DNA of 40,817 nt from Fibrobacter succinogenes (GTDB lineage: Bacteria; Fibrobacterota; Fibrobacteria; Fibrobacterales; Fibrobacteraceae): contig NZ_CACZDK010000032.1 in assembly GCF_902779965.1 (NCBI RefSeq), positions 1 through 40,817 on the forward strand, given 5' to 3'. Below are positions 6,483 through 14,346 of this stretch, piece by piece. Position 1 is the first letter of the stretch. Each line of letters opens with the position of its first letter. Made by a program: the position numbers and the translations under genes. The notes under the pieces are model-generated. The model was not told the DNA's origin, did no database searches, and saw only the letters and a list, made by a program, of their open reading frames with translations.

Positions 6483-6540
6483 GAGTTTTGCTCTTGTCCT
6501 CTATCTGGAACTTCGACAATTTCAACAACGAGAATAAGAC
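6483..6540. repeat. 57-base direct repeat, copy 2
   Basis: This is the second copy of the repeat at 6201-6256. The inner pair becomes GGAA/TTTC (a G-T pair instead of A-T), keeping the pairing, while the outer stem carries one mismatch. The two copies flank 226 bases. Confidence 0.6.
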
Positions 6541-6553
6541 AATAACTCGCCAT

Positions 6554-6574
6554 CGCCCATGGATTGCATGGGCG
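6554..6574. repeat. Strong hairpin upstream of the methyltransferase operon
   Basis: CGCCCATG (6554-6561) and CATGGGCG (6567-6574) form a perfect 8-bp stem with a 5-base loop. No T run follows, so it is not a standard terminator. Confidence 0.5.
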
Positions 6575-6581
6575 TAGTGTA

Positions 6582-6612
6582 CCCTGGGCGTATTGTATCC
6601 GCCCGGGTTTTT
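6582..6612 (+). terminator. Terminator-like hairpin
   Basis: CCTGGGCG (6583-6590) pairs with CGCCCGGG (6600-6607), with one G-T pair, and TTTTT follows at 6608-6612. It may end a short transcript from the repeat region or act as an attenuator for the downstream operon. Confidence 0.6.
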
Positions 6613-6651
6613 GCGGGTGTATTGTATTCTTTTGAAAATGTCGCGCTTTTA

Positions 6652-6688
6652 GGCGAGGAGTGAGTCGGCTCCTCGCCGTTTCTTTTTT
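6652..6688 (+). terminator. Terminator-like hairpin just before the methyltransferase gene
   Basis: GGCGAGGAG (6652-6660) pairs perfectly with CTCCTCGCC (6669-6677) around an 8-base loop, followed by a T-rich tract to 6688. The gap from here to the GTG at 6768 is GC-rich and shows no promoter, so the operon may be transcribed through this structure. Confidence 0.65.
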
Positions 6689-6733
6689 GCCCGCACCCCG
6701 GCCAAGCGAATCGGCCAGAACCGCTCCCGCGAG

Positions 6734-6749
6734 AGTGAACTCGTTCACT
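6734..6749. promoter_or_regulatory. 16-bp palindrome upstream of the methyltransferase start
   Basis: AGTGAACTCGTTCACT has perfect 7-base arms around TC and lies 18 bases before the GTG start. It could be an operator or a leader hairpin close to the ribosome site GGAG (6758-6761). No controller-protein gene is visible next to it. Confidence 0.4.
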
Positions 6750-6767
6750 TTCAACACGGAGCGAAAA

Positions 6768-7922
6768 GTGCCGAGTAAAAAGGTTGTCAAGGACGACAAA
6801 AGCAAACCGAAGTTCAAGTTCATCGATTTGTTTGCTGGTATCGGAGGGTTCCACACAGCAATGCATTCCGTTGGTGGAAAATGCGTTTTTGCAAGTGAAT
6901 GGGACAAGAACGCTCGCATAACTTATGAAGAAAATTACAAGGCCATTGAGCCATCTCTTTTTGTAAAAGATAACGAAGGTAATTACAAGTTTTTCAATGC
7001 TGACATAAACGACGTTCAATTGGATAAGGTTCCAGACTTTGATGTTCTGTGCGGCGGCTTCCCGTGCCAAGCTTTTTCGATTGCGGGGAAACGCAAAGGT
7101 TTTGAAGACACTCGTGGAACTCTCTTTTTTAACATCGCCGCTATAGTTGACCATAAAATAAAGACTGGAAAGAAGCCGAAAGTTCTCTTCCTTGAAAATG
7201 TCAAAGGTCTGAAAAATCATGATCACGGGAAGACTCTTGAAACATTGTTACGAGTGTTAAAAGAGGGCTTGGAATATGAAGTCAGAACGATGGTTTTAAA
7301 TGCCAAGTATTTTGGTGTGCCGCAAAATAGAGAAAGGCTCTTTTTTGTTTGTTGGGACAAAAAGCAATGCCCTGTAGATGACTTTAAATTTCCGATTGGT
7401 TTAGATTCGAACTTGAAATCCATCTTTGATAAAGATTCTTTAGATAAATCCATACCGACAAAAGTTGGTGATATTTTGGAACCTGACGCTTCTCTTCCAG
7501 AGAAGATGACCATCAGCGATAAAATGTGGATAGGACATCAGCTCAGGAAAGAACGAAATCGTGCAAACGGGAAAGGCTTCGGTTATTCGCTGTTTAAGGA
7601 AAACGCGACCTATTGCAGCACCATCTCAGCACGCTACTGGAAAGACGGTAGTGAAATTCTTATAGATCAATCTGATAAAAATAAAAATCCTCGAAAACTT
7701 ACTCCCGTTGAAGCTGGACGTTTGCAGGGCTATAAGATAGTCGGTAATGGCTGGAAGTACGCAGAAGCAGCAGAGAATCAGAACAACAAGAATAGGCTGC
7801 CGACGATGAGAATTGTTGTATCAGATAAAGAGGCTTACCATCAATTTGGCAACAGCGTCGCTGTTCCTTTGATAAGGACTTTGGCGAAAGAAATTAAAAG
7901 GCAACTTCTTAAAATCAAGTAG
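6768..7922 (+). CDS. DNA (cytosine-5-)-methyltransferase
   Basis: The 384-residue enzyme transfers a methyl group from SAM to C5 of cytosine in DNA. Ordered motifs are present: motif I FIDLFAGIGGFHTA (from residue 18), motif IV GGFPCQAFS with catalytic Cys100, motif VI FLENV with Glu143, motif VIII PQNRERLFFV (about 185-194), motif IX LTPVEAGRLQGY and motif X FGNSVAVP (about 360). The target-recognition region lies between VIII and IX. I chose GTG 6768 because GGAG lies six bases upstream and because the upstream frame is hairpin DNA. It is the first gene of a tight five-gene operon (9-base gap to the next) and should protect host DNA from the partner nuclease. The DNA is more AT-rich than that of flanking genes. 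Confidence 0.93.
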   Translation: MPSKKVVKDDKSKPKFKFIDLFAGIGGFHTAMHSVGGKCVFASEWDKNARITYEENYKAIEPSLFVKDNEGNYKFFNADINDVQLDKVPDFDVLCGGFPCQAFSIAGKRKGFEDTRGTLFFNIAAIVDHKIKTGKKPKVLFLENVKGLKNHDHGKTLETLLRVLKEGLEYEVRTMVLNAKYFGVPQNRERLFFVCWDKKQCPVDDFKFPIGLDSNLKSIFDKDSLDKSIPTKVGDILEPDASLPEKMTISDKMWIGHQLRKERNRANGKGFGYSLFKENATYCSTISARYWKDGSEILIDQSDKNKNPRKLTPVEAGRLQGYKIVGNGWKYAEAAENQNNKNRLPTMRIVVSDKEAYHQFGNSVAVPLIRTLAKEIKRQLLKIK

Positions 7923-7931
7923 GATTGCATT

Positions 7932-8747
7932 ATGTCTAATACGCAAATATTGAAAGATTTGAATGCTGTTTTAACATACGCTAAGCAAAGATTCCTGAAT
8001 GAATTTGTTACACAAGAGATTGTGTTGAATGAATCGTTCAAGTTTGCGTACCAAAGATATTTGGCTTCAAAAGAATGTTCTGTTGAGTATTTTACTCATA
8101 CTTCAATTATTACGACAAAAGCGGGCAAGAAAATTTATGTAGCAAACCAATGGTTCGCTATAGCGTCATATATGGTTGATTTTTGTACAGAATTATTAAC
8201 GTACAAATATTTTTTAATAAAAATTTGCGGTTTGATGCATGTAAATGTTGAAACATATATAAAACAGAAGAAGGAAACATTAAATCCTATAGAAGGTCAA
8301 CGTTTTGTTACTGTCGCTAAGAAATTCCTTCAAAATGAATTTCCCCAAAATCCTGATATAGAAAAGGTTTCGCAATACCTATTGAATTTTGTAAGCAATT
8401 ATTCTTGGTGGTCTGGCAATAAAACCATTGACCGTGCTGATTTTTTTGTTTCCCCTGTTTTAAACGCTTTGAACATAGTCAATGTAAGCCACGGTTATGT
8501 CGCAGATATTATTTTCGCTTTTTCAACCGACATCCGTTTACGGAAACTAGTCGAAAATTTAGACTCTTTTGCAATCAATCCTCGCATTAATAAATATACT
8601 CCTGACGACGTAGAAACGAAGTTGTATCAGCTCGCAGAAGGCTGTTCCAAAATACAAATGGTTTGCGACAGCCATGCGGAATACAGACCAAGTCCAACAA
8701 TATCTATAAGCGCAGCAAGTCTAAATAGATTCCGCAGCAAAGGGTAA
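7932..8747 (+). CDS. Unrecognised 271-residue protein of the methyltransferase/SNF2/MORC operon
   Basis: I do not recognise a domain. The protein is AT-rich in codon use like its neighbours, mostly alpha-helical in appearance, without signal peptide or membrane helix. It contains a Trp/Tyr-rich middle (NYSWWSGNKTIDRADFFVSP, about residues 157-176) and a Ser-rich C-terminus. It starts 9 bases after the methyltransferase gene and ends 6 bases before the SNF2 gene, so it is very likely a working part of the same system, perhaps a specificity or target-recognition subunit or the sensor. That role is inference from position only. Confidence 0.7.
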   Translation: MSNTQILKDLNAVLTYAKQRFLNEFVTQEIVLNESFKFAYQRYLASKECSVEYFTHTSIITTKAGKKIYVANQWFAIASYMVDFCTELLTYKYFLIKICGLMHVNVETYIKQKKETLNPIEGQRFVTVAKKFLQNEFPQNPDIEKVSQYLLNFVSNYSWWSGNKTIDRADFFVSPVLNALNIVNVSHGYVADIIFAFSTDIRLRKLVENLDSFAINPRINKYTPDDVETKLYQLAEGCSKIQMVCDSHAEYRPSPTISISAASLNRFRSKG

Positions 8748-8753
8748 ATTGTT

Positions 8754-10646
8754 TTGACGAGTTGGGTTGTTTTGACAAATACACTTTGCATTTCAAGTAA
8801 TGGGAATATTTATTACCCATTGGCAAAAGACCTGTATCCATTATTAACCAAAGATAAGGTTAAGATTCAATTTAAAAATATTGAACTAAGCGACCCTAGA
8901 GAAGCCTTTCCTTCCTTAAAATATTCGTCGATTGGCACAACGTTCAAGGTTTCCATCAAATCAAAAGATAAAAGCATTTGCTTGAATGCGTACTCACAGA
9001 AAAAAGGGATAAGTATCCCTATTGTTATCCATGAAGGGAAAATCATCGATCATTTCGTATTTGAGAATAAATGGTTTTACATATCGAATGATACTTCTGA
9101 TATCGAAGACGCATTGCGCGATGCGAACATTTCTTCTGCGGGAAAAATCTCGCTAGCACAATATTTAAAATTAAAGAATTTTGAAATGATGCGGAAAGAA
9201 TCTTTATTTGAAGATTCTGTAGACACATCATTAATGCAAAAATATCCTATTGAAGATGTTGATATCTCTGCATTGCCACTGCGAGCAACTTTATATGACT
9301 ACCAAAAAATTGGATTTCTTTGGATTCGGTCAATCCTGGGGAATGTGAACGGATGCATTTTGGGCGATGAAATGGGACTCGGAAAAACGCTGCAGATTAT
9401 CACATATGCAGTATCCATGCAGCAAAAAAGAACGTGTTCGATATTGGTTGTCGCTCCAATTTCTCTGCTTGCAAATTGGGAGAAAGAATGTCGCAAATTT
9501 GCCCCCTGTTTGAATATTCTCATCCATCATGGATCACAAAGAGCAGGCAATTTTAAAGATTTCAATCCTTACGATATCGTAGTTACTTCGTATTCGGTTG
9601 TGATAAACGACTTGCACATGTTAAATATGAAAAAATGGGACTTGGTGGTATTGGATGAAGCACAAAATATTAAAAGTCCTACTAGTGCAAGAACAATTGC
9701 GTGCAAATCACTTAATAGAGAAAATGCCATTGCTGTTTCAGGAACACCTTTTGAAAATCATGTGACAGATGTTTGGTCAATCGTTGATTTTGTTAAACCG
9801 GGTTTACTAGGATCATTGGACCAGTTTAATGACGTAATATCTGATGATGTTGATGGGGGCCGAAAGTTAGAACCAATTCTTTCTTCTTTGATGATCCGCC
9901 GACTAGTGAAAGATGTGGCAAATGAATTGCCACCTCGAATAGATATTGACCAACCATTACAAATGTCCCCTAAAGAATGTGAAGAATACGCGCAATATTT
10001 AGATGAAATAAAGGGCTTATCTCAGACGAGCCAAATTTCTATTGGGATGTTTCAGAAATTACGTATGTATTGCACGCATCCGATTATAACAAGTAATGAT
10101 ATCGCTGACCCATATTCGAAATCCATCAAATATCAGCGTTTGTGTGAAATATTAGAAGGAATATTAGAAGCTAAAGAAAAGGCCATTGTTTTTACATCCT
10201 ATAAGAAGATGTTTGAAATCTTTGAAGAAAATTTGCGATATCGGTACGGCGTAAAGACATGGGCTATAAATGGAGAAACCGACGTCAGCGAACGACAAAA
10301 AATTGTTGATGAATTTAATCAGTATTCATCATCTGCAGTTCTTATATTGAATCCGCGTGCTGCCGGTACTGGGCTGAATATAACGGGAGCAAATCACGTT
10401 ATTCACTATAATCTTGAGTGGAATCCGGCTTTAGAGGACCAATCCTCCGCCCGAGCTTACCGTAAGGGGCAGTCAAAAACAGTTTTTGTCTATAGACTGT
10501 ATTACAAGGACACCATAGAACAAGTTATACAACAAAGAATCTTACGAAAAAGGGACATCGCAAAAGAAGCCGTTGTTGGTGTTACAGGCGACACCTTGGA
10601 CGAAGATGACCTTTTGAAAGCGTTAACCATGGTTCCAAAAATTTAA
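8754..10646 (+). CDS. SNF2-family DEAD/DEAH-type DNA translocase
   Basis: The 630-residue protein has an unassigned N-terminal region (residues 1-180) and a full SNF2 ATPase core: Walker A GDEMGLGKT (204-212), LVVAPISLLANWEKE, Walker B as DEAQ (301-304), motif III AVSGTPFENH, then lobe 2 with IVFTSYKKMFEIFEENL, NPRAAGTGLNITGA and motif VI DQSSARAYRKGQ (562-573; usual form QA.DRAHRIGQ). These enzymes translocate on double-stranded DNA. The start is probably TTG 8754, nine bases after AAGGG, though a rare start codon lowers certainty. The stop of the previous gene is six bases away. It likely moves the complex along invading DNA or remodels it for cleavage. Confidence 0.9.
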   Translation: MTSWVVLTNTLCISSNGNIYYPLAKDLYPLLTKDKVKIQFKNIELSDPREAFPSLKYSSIGTTFKVSIKSKDKSICLNAYSQKKGISIPIVIHEGKIIDHFVFENKWFYISNDTSDIEDALRDANISSAGKISLAQYLKLKNFEMMRKESLFEDSVDTSLMQKYPIEDVDISALPLRATLYDYQKIGFLWIRSILGNVNGCILGDEMGLGKTLQIITYAVSMQQKRTCSILVVAPISLLANWEKECRKFAPCLNILIHHGSQRAGNFKDFNPYDIVVTSYSVVINDLHMLNMKKWDLVVLDEAQNIKSPTSARTIACKSLNRENAIAVSGTPFENHVTDVWSIVDFVKPGLLGSLDQFNDVISDDVDGGRKLEPILSSLMIRRLVKDVANELPPRIDIDQPLQMSPKECEEYAQYLDEIKGLSQTSQISIGMFQKLRMYCTHPIITSNDIADPYSKSIKYQRLCEILEGILEAKEKAIVFTSYKKMFEIFEENLRYRYGVKTWAINGETDVSERQKIVDEFNQYSSSAVLILNPRAAGTGLNITGANHVIHYNLEWNPALEDQSSARAYRKGQSKTVFVYRLYYKDTIEQVIQQRILRKRDIAKEAVVGVTGDTLDEDDLLKALTMVPKI

Positions 10647-10659
10647 ATGAGGTATGAAT

Positions 10660-12258
10660 ATGTCAAATTTAAATGAAGAAATTGAACTCTTACCGGATCC
10701 GGCTAGGATTGTGAATGGCCTACGTGATACGGGCTACAATTTCAACACAGCAATTGCAGATATTGTTGACAACTCCATTGCAGCAAGGGCCACCAAGATT
10801 TCTATAAACGTTTCGATGGATCCTTCTCAAAATGTCAGAGTCTATATTGCCGACAATGGTATAGGCATGGATATGGACGGCCTTAAAAACGCAATGAAAT
10901 ATGGATCCAAGGAAAGAGCAGAAAAGAATAGTCTTGGAAAATTTGGACTCGGTTTGAAAACGGCATCTACGGCGTTCTGCAAGCAGCTGTCCTTAATCTC
11001 AAGAGGCCCTAATGATGCTGAGGTCCGTAAGGTTCAATGGGATTTGGATTACATTAGTGATATTGGGTCGTGGAAGCTGAAGATAGTTCCTGTCGATGAC
11101 GAGGAAGTAGAAATCCTAGACATGGTTGCGTCAGAAGCAACAGGAACACTTGTTGTTTGGAATAAGGTTGACAGGTTGCTAAAAAGTTATCAAAAACAAT
11201 CTGCTGCCAAAAGGGCTTTAGAGAAGAAAATAGATGACCTCCGATTCCACTTGTCAATGGTGTTCCAGCGTTTTTTAGATGAAAGAGACTCGAGGGCTGC
11301 GAACACCTCTATTGAATTGAATGGAGTTTCCGTTGAGCCATGGGATCCGTTTTGCACAAAGGAACCCAATACTGAACTTCTGCAATCAGAAAACGTTCCT
11401 GTAGAGGTTGAATATGGAGAAAAAACGTCATTTAAGGTGACAGCATATGTAATTCCAAGAAAATCGGAGTTTAGCTCTAAAGAAGCTAGTGAGAAAGCGC
11501 GAGGAAATAACGATTATCAAGGTTTCTATGTATATAGAGAAAACAGGCTTATTCATTATGGAGATTGGCTTGGTTTTTTCACAAAGGAACCACATGGTTC
11601 CTTGTTACGTGTTGACTTTTCATTCACGCACGAACTAGATGAACTATTAAATGTTGACATAAAGAAGTCAAGAATAATGCTTATATCGGAATTGGCTGAT
11701 TATTTGATTAAGTTCTTGGCTGCTCCTCGGCGGGAAGCGCAAAAGCGTTATAGAGATGGTGAAACAAAATCCATTCATCAGCCTGGCAAGGAGGCTCATA
11801 ACTCATCTAATTCGTCTATTAACGCCAAAGCTCCTGAAGTCGAAAATTCGCGAATGACTCCTACGGGTAAACCCGATGAGGTTGTTGTCGATAATCAATA
11901 TGGCTCGTTTAAAAAGAAGATTACGATTGGTGAAGCGGAAATTCCCTCACAAAATAGAGTTGTTCCTGTTCAATCCATAGAAGGAAATGCTTTGTGGGAA
12001 CCTGCTTTGATTAATGGTGTACACGCTGTTCGAATAAATGAGAACCATGATTTTTATAAAAAAGTATATGGCCCTATTTTAGCAAAGGGAGTCGTTGTTG
12101 AGGGCCTTGATGATCTTTTGTGGGCGCTAGCTGAAGCGGAAAACTCTACTTGCAATCAAGCGACAATTGAAAATTATGAAGACATGCGTTTTACCGTATC
12201 TCGAATTCTGAAAAAATTGGTTGCAGATCTTCCTGATCCAGATGTGTCTGAGGAATAA
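10660..12258 (+). CDS. GHKL-fold ATPase of the prokaryotic MORC/MutL-like group
   Basis: The 532-residue protein carries the Bergerat ATP-binding fold: N-box ADIVDNS (residues 33-39), Mg/adenine motif ADNGIGM (64-70; Asp65, Gly67, Gly69) and lid motif GKFGLGLKT (93-101). A second domain (about 200-360, with GFYVYRENRLIHYGDW) resembles the S5 transducer of GHKL ATPases. A linker with Ser/Asn repeats leads to a conserved C-terminal part (LWEPALINGVHAVRINE, DDLLWALAEAE). Such ATPases act as ATP-driven clamps on DNA. I prefer ATG 10660 to 10654 because GAGGT (10649-10653) is then seven bases upstream. The family is known from restriction-like operons with SNF2 and methyltransferase partners. Confidence 0.85.
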   Translation: MSNLNEEIELLPDPARIVNGLRDTGYNFNTAIADIVDNSIAARATKISINVSMDPSQNVRVYIADNGIGMDMDGLKNAMKYGSKERAEKNSLGKFGLGLKTASTAFCKQLSLISRGPNDAEVRKVQWDLDYISDIGSWKLKIVPVDDEEVEILDMVASEATGTLVVWNKVDRLLKSYQKQSAAKRALEKKIDDLRFHLSMVFQRFLDERDSRAANTSIELNGVSVEPWDPFCTKEPNTELLQSENVPVEVEYGEKTSFKVTAYVIPRKSEFSSKEASEKARGNNDYQGFYVYRENRLIHYGDWLGFFTKEPHGSLLRVDFSFTHELDELLNVDIKKSRIMLISELADYLIKFLAAPRREAQKRYRDGETKSIHQPGKEAHNSSNSSINAKAPEVENSRMTPTGKPDEVVVDNQYGSFKKKITIGEAEIPSQNRVVPVQSIEGNALWEPALINGVHAVRINENHDFYKKVYGPILAKGVVVEGLDDLLWALAEAENSTCNQATIENYEDMRFTVSRILKKLVADLPDPDVSEE

Positions 12259-12263
12259 ATTCT

Positions 12264-13079
12264 ATGAGTTCTGCCGATCTTCAAAAATATTTGCAAGAAT
12301 ATTTTTCTATGCCGTTCGATGTACGAAAGGAATTGCATGACGGCAATGAATGCTATTTTTCCTCGCCGTCCAATGAGGGAGATATGCTTTTTGAAGTTAA
12401 TGCGTATATTCAGAATGAAATTAGGATTGTTTTAGAAATAAGACCGCAAATACATGCAAGGGCGATGCTTGAATCCATCTCAGGCGCCGATAACGAAAAA
12501 AAGACAAAGTTTATAAACTTCCTTAATTCTCTAAGATCCAAAAGGGTCTCTGTTGATTTACAGATAAACGGACGACCAATAAACGATGAAGAATTAAAAA
12601 GTTGTACATGGAATAATTTCTATTGCCGTCTGACACGAGTTCCCATTACAGATTCGAGTGAACCTTGGGATTTGTTTGATGTAATATCAGAATGGACTAA
12701 ACAGGCTGTTTGTCTTTTCTTGTGTTTACTTCCCGTTTCTGATCAAGATGAGCAAACTGGCGAATTAGAGGGGTCGCAATATCAGGTCGTTTGTAATAAA
12801 TACGAACGCAGTCCAATCAATCGTGAATTATGCCTTGCAAAGAATGGCTATACATGCAGAATCTGCGGTTTTGATTTTGAAAAAACGTATGGGAGTATCG
12901 GTCAAAGATTTATACATGTTCATCACATTGTTCCTGTATCAATGATTGGATCGAATTATCAAATTAATCCAGAAAAAGATTTGATTCCCGTGTGCCCTAA
13001 TTGCCACGCAATGTTACACAGAAAAAAACCTCCTTTTTTACCGGATGAAATAATGAACATTCTAGAAAAAAGGAAATGA
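12264..13079 (+). CDS. HNH endonuclease (McrA-like fold at C-terminus)
   Basis: The 271-residue protein ends in an HNH nuclease domain with structural zinc: Cys198-x2-Cys201, the catalytic stretch HVHHIVPVS (His218, His220, His221), and CPNCHAMLH (Cys244, Cys247, His248, His252). The N-terminal 190 residues are unassigned and may recognise DNA or bind the partner ATPases. It starts five bases after the MORC-like gene with AGGA nine bases before ATG. It is the best candidate for the DNA-cutting subunit, since no other gene of the operon shows nuclease motifs. The operon ends here; GC-rich host-like sequence resumes within 60 bases. Confidence 0.88.
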   Translation: MSSADLQKYLQEYFSMPFDVRKELHDGNECYFSSPSNEGDMLFEVNAYIQNEIRIVLEIRPQIHARAMLESISGADNEKKTKFINFLNSLRSKRVSVDLQINGRPINDEELKSCTWNNFYCRLTRVPITDSSEPWDLFDVISEWTKQAVCLFLCLLPVSDQDEQTGELEGSQYQVVCNKYERSPINRELCLAKNGYTCRICGFDFEKTYGSIGQRFIHVHHIVPVSMIGSNYQINPEKDLIPVCPNCHAMLHRKKPPFLPDEIMNILEKRK

Positions 13080-13127
13080 ATAGATTATATCTGTTTTTTC
13101 CACAAAATCGCCTGCATCCTCCTCGAC

Positions 13128-13202
13128 ATGAAATCCGTCATGCGGAACTACGCAAACAACCCCGCTGCGCAAAGTGAACTCGCAGGGGTAATCGGCGATT
13201 AA
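13128..13202 (+). other. Short open frame, possible 3' remnant of a host gene
   Basis: ATG 13128 opens 24 codons ending at TAA 13202 (MKSVMRNYANNPAAQSELAG and four more). It is in the same frame as the HNH gene and continues open upstream to that gene's stop, but its composition is GC-rich and host-like. It may be the surviving end of a gene interrupted by the AT-rich operon. I do not recognise it, and it may not be translated. Confidence 0.2.
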
Positions 13203-13210
13203 ATTCCTCA

Positions 13211-14242
13211 TCAGTGTGTTGAGATTTTCTCTAGGTCCTTAATGTCGTGGCTGTGACCGTGCTTTGCATCGGAGAAGACATGGTTGTGCAAATGGGAATG
13301 CGTAACAACGTGTGTATGGGTTATGCCGCCATGCGTGTGCGTGAAAACATGCTGATGCATGTGCGAATGTGAGCGGACAAGCGTATCGTAAACCACAAAA
13401 ATGGTACCGGCAATCATGACCAGGAACGCGACAATGTATTGCAGCGTGATTTTTTCGTTCAGGAGCACGACAGAAAACAGGACGCCGATAAAGGGCGCAA
13501 AGGCGTAAAAGGCGCTGGTCTTTGCGGCTCCCAGGTATTTTTGTGCGCGGATGTAGGTGAAAATGCTCAGGCCGTAAGCCACAAAGCCGAGCAACAGGGC
13601 TAGCGGGATGTATTTTGCGGCGAAGTTCATTTCGCCTGTGGTAAGCGAAACGACGGTGGAACCGATTCCGGAACAGAGGCCTTTTATGGTCACAATCTGG
13701 TATGTGCTTTTGTCCGAAATTTTGCGGGTGCAGTTGTTTTCTAGTCCCCAGCAGATGGTCGCGCCGAGAACGAAAATGGAACCGATCGAGAAATTGAATT
13801 CATCGGCATTTTCAAACGAGAGGATGAAACTGGATATCGTTATAAATAAAATGGCGATCCACAAACGTGTAGACACCTTTTCTCTAAAGATGAATAGCGC
13901 AATCAGCGTTGTCGCGACGATTTCAAAGTTTCCGAGCAACGATGCATTGCTAGATGTTCCGTACTTTACGCCGAACATGAGCAATATGGGTGCGGCAATG
14001 TCGAGCAGAACCATGCCCAGCGTGTAGGGGAAATCTTTTTTGCAGAGCCGTTCCGATTGGGGCTCGCGCCTGACATGGAACAGGTAGAGGATGCCAATGC
14101 CGATCCCCGCACCAATATAGAGCAGTCCCGCCATGAATACGGGCGAAATGTGGGCCAGCAGCATTTTGGAGCAGGGAACATTCAGTGCATAAAATGCGGC
14201 CGCCGCTATCGCGTAACCAATCGCAATGACATTCTTGTCCAT
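13211..14242 (-). CDS. EamA/DMT-family transporter with a His-rich tail
   Basis: The 343-residue protein has about ten hydrophobic segments arranged as two EamA halves (residues 5-135 and 150-285; PFIGVLFSVVLLNEKITL is the typical end of the second half). DMT proteins usually export amino acids or other metabolites. The C-terminal 55 residues hold about sixteen His as repeated H-x-H pairs (for example THTHGGITHTH), suggesting cytosolic or periplasmic binding of divalent metal. It follows ABC pair 1 on the same strand with a small ORF between. Whether it belongs to the iron locus is uncertain; no clear Shine-Dalgarno sequence precedes ATG 14242. Confidence 0.82.
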   Translation of the reverse strand: MDKNVIAIGYAIAAAAFYALNVPCSKMLLAHISPVFMAGLLYIGAGIGIGILYLFHVRREPQSERLCKKDFPYTLGMVLLDIAAPILLMFGVKYGTSSNASLLGNFEIVATTLIALFIFREKVSTRLWIAILFITISSFILSFENADEFNFSIGSIFVLGATICWGLENNCTRKISDKSTYQIVTIKGLCSGIGSTVVSLTTGEMNFAAKYIPLALLLGFVAYGLSIFTYIRAQKYLGAAKTSAFYAFAPFIGVLFSVVLLNEKITLQYIVAFLVMIAGTIFVVYDTLVRSHSHMHQHVFTHTHGGITHTHVVTHSHLHNHVFSDAKHGHSHDIKDLEKISTH

Positions 14243-14259
14243 GATTTAAATGCAGAATT

Positions 14260-14346
14260 TTATGATGGGAGCGCGTCCAAACGAATAGCCTGCGAAAGGA
14301 ACTCGCCGTCGGCCCCCATCATCATGCCGGGAGCGGCAATATTCAT
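14260..14346 (-). CDS. Possible 28-residue peptide coupled to the ABC transporter gene
   Basis: The ATG overlaps the stop of the ABC gene in the form TAATG, a layout that favours translational coupling, and GGAAG lies five bases upstream. The product begins MNIAAPGMMMGADGEF and ends LDALPS. It has no recognised family and might be a leader peptide, the truncated start of a lost gene or a chance frame. It ends 17 bases before the DMT gene. Confidence 0.3.
   Translation of the reverse strand: MNIAAPGMMMGADGEFLSQAIRLDALPS

Noticed and set aside
6201-6540. The 57-base repeat pair as a CRISPR array
   Set aside because: Only two imperfect copies, separated by 226 bases, with no regular spacers and no cas gene in the window.
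6660-6767. Methyltransferase start at GTG 6660
   Set aside because: The extra 36 codons come from terminator hairpin DNA with no family similarity, and the SD would touch the start codon; GTG 6768 has a proper SD.
6768-13079. The methyltransferase/SNF2 operon as a DISARM system
   Set aside because: A 5mC methylase and a SNF2-type gene are present, but no DrmA-type helicase, DrmB or DrmC (PLD) gene is found in the operon; the GHKL and HNH partners point to the MORC-containing class.
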